From contig JAAOZZ010000022.1 in the NCBI GenBank assembly GCA_012274175.1, positions 1 through 21,746 on the forward strand: 21,746 bases of DNA, given 5' to 3'. The notes beneath the pieces were generated by a model. That model did not search any database, was not told the origin of the DNA, and was given only the letters and a program-made list of their open reading frames with translations. The position numbers were made by a program, and so were the translations under genes. Source of the stretch: Betaproteobacteria bacterium. Lineage in GTDB: Bacteria; Pseudomonadota; Gammaproteobacteria; Burkholderiales; Usitatibacteraceae. This document shows, in pieces, positions 7,859-14,526 of this stretch. Every line of letters starts with the position of its first letter. The first letter of the stretch is position 1.

Positions 7859-8337
7859 TGCTCTTCCAGCCCGAGATTCCGCCCAATGCGGGCAACGTGA
7901 TCCGGCTCTGCGCCAACGCGGGCGCGCGATTGCACCTCGTGGAGCCCCTGGGCTTCTCGCTCGACGATCGCCGGCTGCGCCGTGCCGGGCTCGACTACCA
8001 CGACCTCGCGACCGTGCTGGTCCACCCCGACTGGGCGCACTGCCTCGAGGCGATCTCGGCGGGCCGGGTCTTCGCAGTCTCGTCTCGAGGCTCGATTCCT
8101 TATACGCAGCCCGTATACCGGCCTGGGGATGCCTTCGTGTTCGGACCCGAGACCGCCGGCCTGCCCCAGGATGTCCTCGAAAGCTTTCCTGCGGCAAATC
8201 GACTACGGCTCCCCATGCGCCCCGGCAATCGCAGCCTCAACCTCTCGAATGCGGTCGCCGTCGTGGTCTTCGAGGCCTGGAGGCAACAGGATTTCGCCGG
8301 CGCCTCCGCTTCCCCTGCCGGCGGCCGACATATATAG
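7846..8337 (+). CDS. trmL: tRNA (cytidine(34)-2'-O)-methyltransferase TrmL
   Basis: A SPOUT-superfamily enzyme of 163 residues that 2'-O-methylates the wobble base of tRNA-Leu isoacceptors. The visible family signatures are NAGNVIRLCANAG near the N-terminus, FGPETAGLP in the middle and NRSLNLSNAVAVVVFE near the C-terminus, which together form the knotted SAM site. The start is TTG at 7846 with GGGGAAG five bases upstream. It opens directly on the MFEVVLFQPEIPPN sequence expected for TrmL and overlaps the comF stop by 13 bp, so it is probably coupled to comF. The next gene lies 242 bp downstream. Confidence 0.93.
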   Translation: MFEVVLFQPEIPPNAGNVIRLCANAGARLHLVEPLGFSLDDRRLRRAGLDYHDLATVLVHPDWAHCLEAISAGRVFAVSSRGSIPYTQPVYRPGDAFVFGPETAGLPQDVLESFPAANRLRLPMRPGNRSLNLSNAVAVVVFEAWRQQDFAGASASPAGGRHI

Positions 8338-8452
8338 GGGCGGCGTCCCAGACCTCCTTTTGCCGGCAGGTGAAACATTCGCGTCCGTCCGGACTGTAGC
8401 CATTTCGTTACAAAGCAGTTACCGTTGCAACGCCAAAACCTGCCAAAATCAC

Positions 8453-8575
8453 ATGAATACAGAGGGTTCTGTGCAGAACCTCACAGCGGGCGGCCTTTGG
8501 TGGGCGCCTAATGACGTCCATGAACACGGCCATTTCGGCCTGCTGAACCCGAACCCAACCCTGAAGATGGAGTGA
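8453..8575 (+). CDS. Possible 40-residue leader peptide or small protein (doubtful)
   Basis: An ATG-initiated ORF of 40 codons ends four bases before the start codon of the first exported protein. The peptide has a WWAP segment and a histidine-rich centre (VHEHGHF) but no signal peptide or membrane segment. No Shine-Dalgarno precedes the ATG. Codon third positions are only moderately GC-rich, unlike the neighbouring genes. If translated, its stop lies next to the downstream start and could couple translation; otherwise it is leader RNA. I rate it as possible rather than likely. Confidence 0.25.
   Translation: MNTEGSVQNLTAGGLWWAPNDVHEHGHFGLLNPNPTLKME
8465..8480. repeat. 16-bp dyad GGTTCTG-TG-CAGAACC in the leader
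   Basis: Two perfect 7-base half-sites are separated by two bases. In RNA it would form a 6-bp stem with a GUGC loop, and in DNA it looks like a dimeric regulator site. It lies about 100 bp upstream of the first exported-protein gene. No second copy was seen in the window. Confidence 0.45.
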
Positions 8576-8579
8576 CACG

Positions 8580-9197
8580 ATGAATACCAAAACCAAGATC
8601 CTGAAAACCGCCCTCGCGCTGAGCCTGGGTACCGCGCTCGCCGGGGCGATCCCGGCCCATGCCGAGCGGACCACGACGACCGGCGGTGGCGCCCTCAGCA
8701 CCACGGCCCACGTCGACTTCTCGATCGTGATCCCGCGCTTCCTTACCTTCCGCGTGGGCACCGCGTCGGGAACGATCGACCTGATCACGTTCACCGTCCC
8801 GGCGGCCAACGTCGGCGATTCCACGCCGATCGCGGGCACGGGCGGCGACGCCGGAGCCGGTACGGCGGAGAACGTCTCCGTCCTGGGCAACGGCGGCCAG
8901 GTGACGATCACCGAGAGCAACAACAGCGCCGGTGCGGGCCTTGCGCACGCCACCCTCGCCGAGAACATCCCGTACACCGAGATCACGACCACCTCGAGCG
9001 ACACGGCCAACCTGCAGCGTCCGGTCCTGTCGAACGCCGGCGGCAACACCAGCCTGCCGGTCCTCAACTCGGGCAATGTGACGAACCGTTCCGCGACCTG
9101 GACGTACGCGTACGCGAACACGGCGGTCCACTCGGCCGGTACGTACGGTACGAGCGCGAAGGGCGGCCGCGTCACGTATACTGCCTCGATGCCGTAA
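8580..9197 (+). CDS. Exported beta-rich protein, putative surface-fibre subunit (paralogue of the next gene)
   Basis: A 205-residue Sec-exported protein. The signal peptide is clear: MNTKTKILK, a hydrophobic core, then IPAHA with cleavage expected after A28. The mature part is rich in T, G, S, A and N, has no cysteine, and is predicted to be all beta. Features shared with the next gene are an N-terminal V-G-x3-G-T-I segment followed by FTVPAANVG, and the C-terminus SAGTY..GRVTYTASMP, preceded here by ATWTYAYAN. The closing strand resembles the final Ig strand of spore-coat-U and DUF4402 fimbrial subunits. GGAG lies 7 bases before ATG 8580. A strong terminator follows, so this may be the most abundant product of the cluster. 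I recall such proteins as common hypotheticals in proteobacteria; the fibre-subunit role is inferred from fold, export and the chaperone nearby. Confidence 0.8.
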   Translation: MNTKTKILKTALALSLGTALAGAIPAHAERTTTTGGGALSTTAHVDFSIVIPRFLTFRVGTASGTIDLITFTVPAANVGDSTPIAGTGGDAGAGTAENVSVLGNGGQVTITESNNSAGAGLAHATLAENIPYTEITTTSSDTANLQRPVLSNAGGNTSLPVLNSGNVTNRSATWTYAYANTAVHSAGTYGTSAKGGRVTYTASMP

Positions 9198-9221
9198 TCG
9201 CTGGTCGGCGCAGAGAAAAGG

Positions 9222-9254
9222 AAAGCCGGGGTAGCGAAAGCGCCCCGGCTTTTT
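9222..9254 (+). terminator. Rho-independent terminator between the two exported paralogues
   Basis: A perfect 10-bp stem (AAAGCCGGGG 9222-9231, CCCCGGCTTT 9243-9252) encloses an 11-base loop containing GCGAAAGC, itself a very stable mini-hairpin, and runs into a T-tract (9250-9254). It ends only six bases before the ATG of the next gene. Downstream genes must therefore be expressed by read-through or from a promoter not visible here. Confidence 0.88.
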
Positions 9255-9260
9255 GTCTCC

Positions 9261-9839
9261 ATGAAGACATTGCTTCCTCTCCTCCTCCTGGCCGCCCTGG
9301 CTGCTTCCGGGGCGATTGACGCGAATGCCGCGACCGTGGTGATCGGCAACGGCGGCGGGCGCCTGATCCTCCAGGTCGGCAGCACCGGGGGCACGATCAA
9401 CAAGGTCAACTTCAGCATTCCCGGAGCGAGCGTCGGCAACGGCGTCGCCGCATTGAGCTCGAGTGTGACGCCGGCAAGTCCGACCTGCCCCGCCAACACC
9501 GTCCTGATCGACGCCCAGGCGCGTTCCCAGGCCGCCAACCCCAGAACGGCGACATTGACGGCGAACTCCTCCACGCCGCTCACGGCGGGGACGTTCACCA
9601 TCCCGTTTACGCAGGTGTCCTGGTCTTCGTCGACTCCCGGTGGCGGGCCCAACGGATGCCTCAATGCGCCGATCACGATTCCTTCGGGAACCTTCAACGG
9701 TTCCGTGGGGCAGGCGCTCATCACCTTCAATACCTCGAGGCGCGCTTGCGTGTGCGCGCAGTTCAGTTACCTGAACCAGAACGTCGTGTCTGCCGGCACA
9801 TACACCGGGCGGGTCACCTACACGCTCGCGATGCCATGA
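9261..9839 (+). CDS. Exported beta-rich protein with four cysteines, putative minor fibre subunit
   Basis: A 192-residue Sec-exported protein, paralogous to the product of 8580-9197. Signal peptide MKTLLPLLLLAALAASG ends at IDANA with cleavage expected after A23. The mature protein aligns with its neighbour through LQVGSTGGTINKVNFSIPGASVGNG (first 20 residues quoted or fewer: LQVGSTGGTINKVNFSIPG) and the C-terminal SAGTYTGRVTYTLAMP. Unlike the paralogue it has four cysteines (PTCP, NGCL, RACVCA), enough for two disulfides. The ATG lies six bases after a strong terminator and has no Shine-Dalgarno, so expression is probably low, as expected for a minor or capping subunit. Its TGA overlaps the next ATG (ATGA). 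Function is inferred. Confidence 0.78.
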   Translation: MKTLLPLLLLAALAASGAIDANAATVVIGNGGGRLILQVGSTGGTINKVNFSIPGASVGNGVAALSSSVTPASPTCPANTVLIDAQARSQAANPRTATLTANSSTPLTAGTFTIPFTQVSWSSSTPGGGPNGCLNAPITIPSGTFNGSVGQALITFNTSRRACVCAQFSYLNQNVVSAGTYTGRVTYTLAMP

Positions 9840-10321
9840 TCCGCGGAGCGCTCCTGTTCGCCGCCGCCTTCGCTTGCTGCACTTTCGCGGCCGCCTCGAC
9901 GCGCCTGGACGATTCCCTTTCTCCGCGCCAGCGCGTCCAGACCACCACCCACTGGCTCTTCGACGGCACCGGCGACTGGAACGAGGAGCAGATGAACGCC
10001 CTGGTAGCGGACGTGAGCGCCATGGAGTTTCGCCTCCGGACCGCGCCGTATATCGGCAAGAACGCCGAGATCTATCTCACGATTCCGCGCCAGGTCATCG
10101 GGTTGAAGGTGCCCACGGCGATGCGCATCGAATGGAAGACGCGGGGCACCTTCACGCCGGGAACCCTCGTCCCGGGGGATCGCGCACTCGTTTATCGCGG
10201 TAAGATAACGCAATCCGTGATGTCGGATTTCTTCGATTTCCGGATCTTCCTCGACGCACGAACCTCGGAGCGCGGCATTGAGTTCGACCCGGTTTTCGAA
10301 ATCGAAATCGTGGGTTCCTAG
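9836..10321 (+). CDS. Exported protein of unknown function, part of the chaperone cluster
   Basis: A 161-residue protein with a Sec signal peptide (MIRGALLFAAAFACCTFAAA, cleavage probably just after). The two adjacent cysteines lie inside the hydrophobic core and do not make a good lipobox. The mature part has a short amphipathic segment around DWNEEQMNALVADVS, then alternating strands (EIYLTIPRQVIG, MRIEWKTRGTF, ALVYRGKI, FFDFRIFLDAR) and a final strand DPVFEIEIVGS. I recognise no domain with a known function. The start overlaps the preceding stop, and the end overlaps the chaperone start by 44 bp, so it belongs to the same transcript. It could be a tip or adaptor subunit, or a periplasmic assembly factor. 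Confidence 0.75.
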   Translation: MIRGALLFAAAFACCTFAAASTRLDDSLSPRQRVQTTTHWLFDGTGDWNEEQMNALVADVSAMEFRLRTAPYIGKNAEIYLTIPRQVIGLKVPTAMRIEWKTRGTFTPGTLVPGDRALVYRGKITQSVMSDFFDFRIFLDARTSERGIEFDPVFEIEIVGS

Positions 10322-11138
10322 CGGGCTCGCCGCCGTCTCCTCGCTTGTCTTCCTGCTGGCCTCGGCGCAAGCCCATGCCTTCGCGGGCCTGGTGAGCCCC
10401 CCGCGCTTCGAGCTCAAGGCCAAGCCGGGGGAAGTGCTGCGCCAGATCCTCGAGATCGGCAACGACGCGGTGGTGGCCGATGAATTCGCCGTGTCCACCG
10501 CCGACTGGCACCTCAATGCCCAGGGTGGGGTCGAGTTCCACGACACCCTGGATCAAGGAAGCTGCCGGCCGTGGGTGCGCATCGAGCGCCGCACGGTGAA
10601 CATGCAGCCGAAGAGCGTGCGCAAGTTCCGCTTCGAGTTGCACGTGCCCCCGGACGCCGCTCCCCAGGAGTGCCGCTTCGCGATCATCATCGAGCGGGCA
10701 TCCTCGAACGTACCCCAGGTAGAGTCGGGCGGGATCCAGATCCCGTTGCAGGGCCGCATAGGAGTGATCGTCTATGCGGCCGTGGGTGACGTGGCTCCGA
10801 AGCTCGAGCTGCGTTCCGTGGGACTGAAGGAATTCAATGGCCGCCTCACCCCTGCCGCGACGTTCTTCAACAGCGGCACCTCCCACGGCCGGCCGGAAGG
10901 CGTGCTCGAGGGCCGGGACGCGGCGGGAAGCTCGCTGGAATTCGTCGTCTCCTCCCTCCCGATCCTGCCCGGCGAGACGCGCTCGGTCGCGCTGTGGGCC
11001 CAGGAAGGCCCCGACAGGAAGGCTCCCGTGATCGCCTACCCGCTGCGACTGCGCGGGACCATCGAGTGGGACGGCGGAAAGCAGTCCATCGATTCGACGC
11101 TCGCACCCTCGGTCGCGGTCAAGGCCGGATCCTCGTAA
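10278..11138 (+). CDS. Periplasmic two-domain Ig-like pilus-type chaperone
   Basis: A 286-residue exported protein (signal ending in ASAQAHA, cleavage about residue 34). The first domain begins VSPPRFELKAKPGEVLRQ, recalling the PapD-type first strand with its conserved arginine. It continues to the typical VNMQPKSVRKFRFELHVPP stretch before a second Ig-like domain (LPILPGETRSVALW). The pattern also resembles the DUF916/DUF3324 pair of Gram-positive WxL-interacting proteins, so it may be a divergent chaperone rather than a classical FimC/PapD. The start is TTG 10278 with GGAG seven bases upstream; it overlaps the previous gene by 44 bp. No usher gene lies beside it. Its TAA overlaps the convergent barrel gene by 20 bp. 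Confidence 0.72.
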   Translation: MSSTRFSKSKSWVPSGLAAVSSLVFLLASAQAHAFAGLVSPPRFELKAKPGEVLRQILEIGNDAVVADEFAVSTADWHLNAQGGVEFHDTLDQGSCRPWVRIERRTVNMQPKSVRKFRFELHVPPDAAPQECRFAIIIERASSNVPQVESGGIQIPLQGRIGVIVYAAVGDVAPKLELRSVGLKEFNGRLTPAATFFNSGTSHGRPEGVLEGRDAAGSSLEFVVSSLPILPGETRSVALWAQEGPDRKAPVIAYPLRLRGTIEWDGGKQSIDSTLAPSVAVKAGSS

Positions 11139-13476
11139 GCGGGATCTCCACGCTCGCCTCTCCGCGCAGCGGCACATTGGTCACCGGAGGATGGTCTTCG
11201 CTGAAGGTCCAGGGCAGCGGAAGCGACTCGCTGGGAATGCGCAGGGCGTGGCTGCCCGGGGTAACCGCCGGAAAATTGAATCGACCCTGGGGATCGGTCG
11301 TCACCGGGAATCGCCCGTCGAGGTAAACGGTGACGTTGGGCGCTCCCCGTTCCGTCGGTTGGCGCAGCCCGTCGCCGTTGTCGTCGAAGAAGACGATGCC
11401 CGTAAGGCGCCCGCTGCCGGTTCCACCCTGCAAGCCCAACGACTGGTACGGCGTTCCCGAGGCGGCCTCGTATCGCACGCCCAGGAGGAAACGCTTGTCC
11501 CGCTGGACCGGCAGCGCCTCGCTTCCCGGAAGCGGCGGGACGGGATCGAAAGTATTGATGCTGATCTGCGCCAGGGCCGACCAGTTGCGCGCGACCTGCC
11601 ACGTCGCGGTCGCGCTCACGTTGAAGTCGTTCTCGGCGCCCTGGGGGCTTTCGACGCGCCCGTACACCACGCTCGCGTCCCACGATACGTCGCTCAGCGG
11701 CGCGCCGTGCGCGGATAGCCCCAGGCTGGAGCGGCGCGTGCGCACGCCCTGCGCCAGCTCCTGCGAGCGCGTCAGCGTCGAGGTGAGGTGCACCGGCCCA
11801 AGCGGCGGCCAATCCTGGCTCCACGACAGGGTATCGATGTCGTCGTCGGATTGCCCGCTCGCAGTCGCGCGGAATGCGGAAAGATCGAAGCGGCTGAGAC
11901 CCCACGGGTTGTTCCACGACGCGTAGGCGTTGCCGGAAACCGTGGATGCGCGCGGCGAATCGGTGAAGCGGATGCGGGCCTGCTGGTAAGTGATGCCCGC
12001 ACCCACGGAAAGGTTGCGATCGATGCGCAGCGAAAACGTGCCGTAGGCGCTGCCCGAGCGCGTAGCGGCCCTCGACGGATCGTCGCGAATGTTGGTTTGA
12101 CCGAGGTCGGCACCGCCGGACAACGTGTATTTCAGCAACCGGTAGTCGCCCCGCCAGTAGGCTCCGCGCTGGTCGTTGGCGAGTTGCCCGTCGCCCCAGG
12201 CGAGGTTCGGATCGAGCTGGAATGCCCCGAATCGCTGCCGCACGCGCCCGCTGGTCACGTCGCCGTCGAACCATGCGCCGAGATTGGAATCGCTGTCGGC
12301 CACGACCTGCGCCTTGTGGTGGACGAGCGCGCCGATCGTTCCGTATTCGGCCGCTACGCTCGCCGCGTCGTGATCGCGCACCTGCGGGTCTCCCCGCAGG
12401 CTGATGGTCTCGCCGGCCACGCTCCACGCCCCGAAGCGCCGCGTGTAGCCGATTCCCCCCACGGTGCCCGGCGTCGGATCGAATGTCTGGATGGCCGAGC
12501 CCTCGAGCCGCCCGAGGCGGCCGGCGTAAGCGATGAAGGATTGGGAGTTGTCCGAGACGACGGTGGTCGCTCCGGAAAACTGCGAGGTCGGCAGGAAGAT
12601 CCGGTACGACGAATTGATGAGGGAGTTGGGAGGCGTGCGCGCCACGCCCAATACGGAGTCGGCCAGCCACGCTTCGCCGATCGGAAAATGCACCTGGTAG
12701 AGGGTGAAGCTGGCGCCATTGCGGCGCTCGACCGAAGCGTCGCCGGGGGCGGGGCGGGTGTCGCGAACCCCGGCGTCGAGATATAGATCGCCGTAGTTGA
12801 GCGTCTCGCGCCGCAGGTGAATCTGGACGCCCTGTTCGAGCCCGCGACCGCCGCCCGGTGGATCGATCGCCTCCGCGCGGTATTCGGCCGAAATGAAGCG
12901 TCGGCCCGGTACGGACTGCTCCTCCCCGATCGATTCGATGCTTTCCGGCTCTGCGCCTGCGCCCCCGATGAGCTGGTCCACGTAGGGCGCCGCTTCGGGG
13001 GATTTCGGCTTCACGTGCGCCGGCGGATTGGCGTCGAATTCGGGAGTCGCATTCGCTGCGCTCCCTGCCGCGTTCGCGGCGCCGGGCTGCGTCTTCGGCA
13101 CGCCCTGCGCGGCAGGGGCCGAAGTCGCGCCCTCGTCGCGACGGACCAACTCCGGCGGAAGGATGAGGCGCGCGCCCACCCGCAGCCGGTCCCTGTCCCC
13201 GCCCGCGAAGGCTCGAGGATTCCTGGCGAATAGCGCCTCGCTCAGTTGCCGTTCGCGCGCGCGGTCGCCGGGATAGAACTGCCGCGCGATGAGGCGAAAG
13301 TGCTCTCCGCGCTCCACGATCCAATAGCCGCGCGCACGGGCTTCGAGCGCCTTGTGGGCCCGAGCCTGGGCCAGGGATTGGCGGGCCGGAGAAGCATCGC
13401 GCGCCGCCGCGACGGGGGAGACTGCCGTGAGGACCGCCAGAAAAAACCAGACGATCAGGGCGCCTTGTCGCGGCAT
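11119..13476 (-). CDS. Exported LysM-like / beta-barrel / SdrD_B-domain outer-membrane protein
   Basis: A 785-residue protein. Residues 1-24 form a signal peptide (LIVWFFLAVLTAVSPVAA). About 48-105 is a LysM/FimV-like segment (GYWIVERGEHFRLIARQFYP ... LRVGARLILPPE) that could bind peptidoglycan. A Pro/Ala-rich linker follows to about 180. About 185-680 is a long run of alternating beta strands with aromatic ends and D/N/G turns, consistent with a large outer-membrane barrel. Residues 689-785 contain an SdrD_B-like domain with a calcium-type loop DDNGDG. Size is close to an usher, but usher plug and terminal domains are not recognisable. ATG 13476 opens the signal peptide; upstream in-frame sequence to 14493 is antisense to gpsA and is excluded. 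It faces the chaperone gene with a 20-bp 3' overlap. Role as export or anchoring component is inferred. Confidence 0.75.
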   Translation of the reverse strand: MPRQGALIVWFFLAVLTAVSPVAAARDASPARQSLAQARAHKALEARARGYWIVERGEHFRLIARQFYPGDRARERQLSEALFARNPRAFAGGDRDRLRVGARLILPPELVRRDEGATSAPAAQGVPKTQPGAANAAGSAANATPEFDANPPAHVKPKSPEAAPYVDQLIGGAGAEPESIESIGEEQSVPGRRFISAEYRAEAIDPPGGGRGLEQGVQIHLRRETLNYGDLYLDAGVRDTRPAPGDASVERRNGASFTLYQVHFPIGEAWLADSVLGVARTPPNSLINSSYRIFLPTSQFSGATTVVSDNSQSFIAYAGRLGRLEGSAIQTFDPTPGTVGGIGYTRRFGAWSVAGETISLRGDPQVRDHDAASVAAEYGTIGALVHHKAQVVADSDSNLGAWFDGDVTSGRVRQRFGAFQLDPNLAWGDGQLANDQRGAYWRGDYRLLKYTLSGGADLGQTNIRDDPSRAATRSGSAYGTFSLRIDRNLSVGAGITYQQARIRFTDSPRASTVSGNAYASWNNPWGLSRFDLSAFRATASGQSDDDIDTLSWSQDWPPLGPVHLTSTLTRSQELAQGVRTRRSSLGLSAHGAPLSDVSWDASVVYGRVESPQGAENDFNVSATATWQVARNWSALAQISINTFDPVPPLPGSEALPVQRDKRFLLGVRYEAASGTPYQSLGLQGGTGSGRLTGIVFFDDNGDGLRQPTERGAPNVTVYLDGRFPVTTDPQGRFNFPAVTPGSHALRIPSESLPLPWTFSEDHPPVTNVPLRGEASVEIPLTRIRP

Positions 13477-13519
13477 GATGTTGCGCGCGGTTCCTCGCCG
13501 GAGGCGTTGGGGTGATCGG

Positions 13520-13525
13520 ATTATA
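13520..13525 (-). promoter_or_regulatory. Consensus -10 element upstream of the barrel gene
   Basis: The minus strand carries a perfect TATAAT (complement of 13520-13525) about 44 bases upstream of ATG 13476, in the 65-bp gap after gpsA. It would start transcription near 13513. No good -35 is found at 16-18 bases, so it is a weak or activator-dependent promoter, or an extended-type one. It would let the barrel gene be expressed independently of gpsA. Confidence 0.5.
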
Positions 13526-13541
13526 ACCACCCCGAGTACGC

Positions 13542-14522
13542 CTACTCCGAGCGGGGATCCCGGGTGAGGAGCCGCTCGACCGCTTCCCCGGGCGCGACGC
13601 CCTCGAACAGCACGGCGCACACCGCTTCGGTGATGGGCATTTCGACACGCCGCTCCCGTGCGAGGCCGCGCACGGCGCGCGCCGACTGCACGCCTTCGGC
13701 CACGTGGCCCAGGCTCGTGAGGACGTCGTCGAGCGCCCGGCCGCGGGCGAGCCCGATTCCCACCTCGCGATTGCGCGAAAGGTCGCCGGTGCAGGTGAGC
13801 ACCAGGTCGCCCACGCCCGCGAGCCCCATGAACGTTTCGGCCTGGCCGCCGAGCGCTACCCCCAATCTCACGATCTCCGCGAGGCCTCGCGTGACGAGCG
13901 CCGCGCGGGCGTTGCGGCCGAGCGCCAGGCCGTCGGCGATCCCGGCCGCGATCGCGATCACGTTCTTCACCGCGCCCCCCAGCACCACGCCCACGACGTC
14001 GTTGCTCGAGTACAGGCGCAGCCGCGGGGAATTGAGCGCGGCGGCGATCGTCGCGGCGAACCCCGGCTCGCGCGACGCGATCACGAGCGCGGTGGGCAGC
14101 CCTTGGGCGACTTCGAGCGCGAAACTCGGACCCGATAAGGCGCCCACGCGGCGGGCATCGGGAAGCGCGCGCTCGGCGATCTCGTGGGGCATGCGGCTCG
14201 TCGCGGCGTCGAAACCCTTGCAGGCCCAGACGAGCGAGGGTTGCGGCATCCACGCGCCCACCGCCTCGAGCGTGTGGCGCAATCCCGAGGTCGAGGTGGC
14301 CACGATCACCAGGCCGGCGCTTTCGAGCGCCTTGCGCAGGTCCGCTTCGACGGCGATCCGCGCGGGCAGGCGGGACTGGGGAAGATACCGGCTGGAGCGG
14401 CTGTGGGCGGTGGCCTCGCATGCGGCCCGGTCGCGCGACCACAGGCGCACCTCGTGAGTCGGCGCGAGCGCGATCGCGAGTGCCGATCCCCACGCTCCCG
14501 CGCCGAGGATGGCGATTCTCAC
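13542..14522 (-). CDS. gpsA: NAD(P)-dependent glycerol-3-phosphate dehydrogenase GpsA
   Basis: GpsA reduces dihydroxyacetone phosphate to sn-glycerol 3-phosphate, the backbone precursor of phospholipids. The 326-residue protein has the N-terminal dinucleotide-binding motif GAGAWGSA at 7-14, the CKGF segment with K102, the SGPSFALEVAQG block at about 130-141, and the catalytic lysine K186 in GGAVKNVIAIAAG. The GLAGVGDLVLTCTG segment is also typical. The start is GTG (14520-14522), four bases after the SH3 gene stop, because homologues begin MxIAILGAGAWG. It is the last gene of the rhodanese-grxC-secB-SH3-gpsA run on this strand. Co-occurrence of secB and gpsA is common in proteobacteria. Confidence 0.95.
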   Translation of the reverse strand: MRIAILGAGAWGSALAIALAPTHEVRLWSRDRAACEATAHSRSSRYLPQSRLPARIAVEADLRKALESAGLVIVATSTSGLRHTLEAVGAWMPQPSLVWACKGFDAATSRMPHEIAERALPDARRVGALSGPSFALEVAQGLPTALVIASREPGFAATIAAALNSPRLRLYSSNDVVGVVLGGAVKNVIAIAAGIADGLALGRNARAALVTRGLAEIVRLGVALGGQAETFMGLAGVGDLVLTCTGDLSRNREVGIGLARGRALDDVLTSLGHVAEGVQSARAVRGLARERRVEMPITEAVCAVLFEGVAPGEAVERLLTRDPRSE

Positions 14523-14526
14523 CGGG

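Larger units (their letters stand above)
8338..8579 (+). other. 242-bp leader/intergenic region upstream of the exported-protein cluster
   Basis: This gap is the longest in the window and is less GC-biased than its flanks around 8395-8465 (for example TTTCGTTACAAAGCAGTTACC). It holds a 40-codon ORF (8453-8575) and the dyad at 8465-8480. A GGCC-ATTTC-GGCC mini-hairpin sits near 8529-8541. No convincing -35/-10 pair or sigma-54 site was found, although the promoter of the downstream cluster most likely lies here. It does not fit the conserved cores of the c-di-GMP riboswitches I know. Confidence 0.5.

Noticed and set aside
8338..8452. Possible riboswitch in the leader (c-di-GMP type considered)
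   Set aside because: The region has GTGAAACATTCGCG but lacks the conserved GGGACGCAAAGC-type core and paired stems of known c-di-GMP aptamers.
8408..9730. 440-codon minus-strand ORF opposite the two exported paralogues
   Set aside because: The plus-strand genes have signal peptides, paralogy and a terminator in the right place. The antisense product lacks a plausible N-terminus and is a shadow frame.
9836..9898. Lipoprotein lipobox in the third exported protein (AFAC-C)
   Set aside because: The residues before the cysteine lack the usual L at -3, and the cysteines lie within the hydrophobic core, so ordinary signal-peptide cleavage is more likely.
11036..13648. 870-codon minus-strand ORF in another frame over the barrel gene
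   Set aside because: It overlaps the barrel gene on the same strand in a different frame and is R/G/A/P-rich without signal peptide or strand pattern.
13477..14493. N-terminal extension of the barrel protein to 1124 codons
   Set aside because: The extra sequence is antisense-frame material over gpsA, and the signal peptide begins at ATG 13476.
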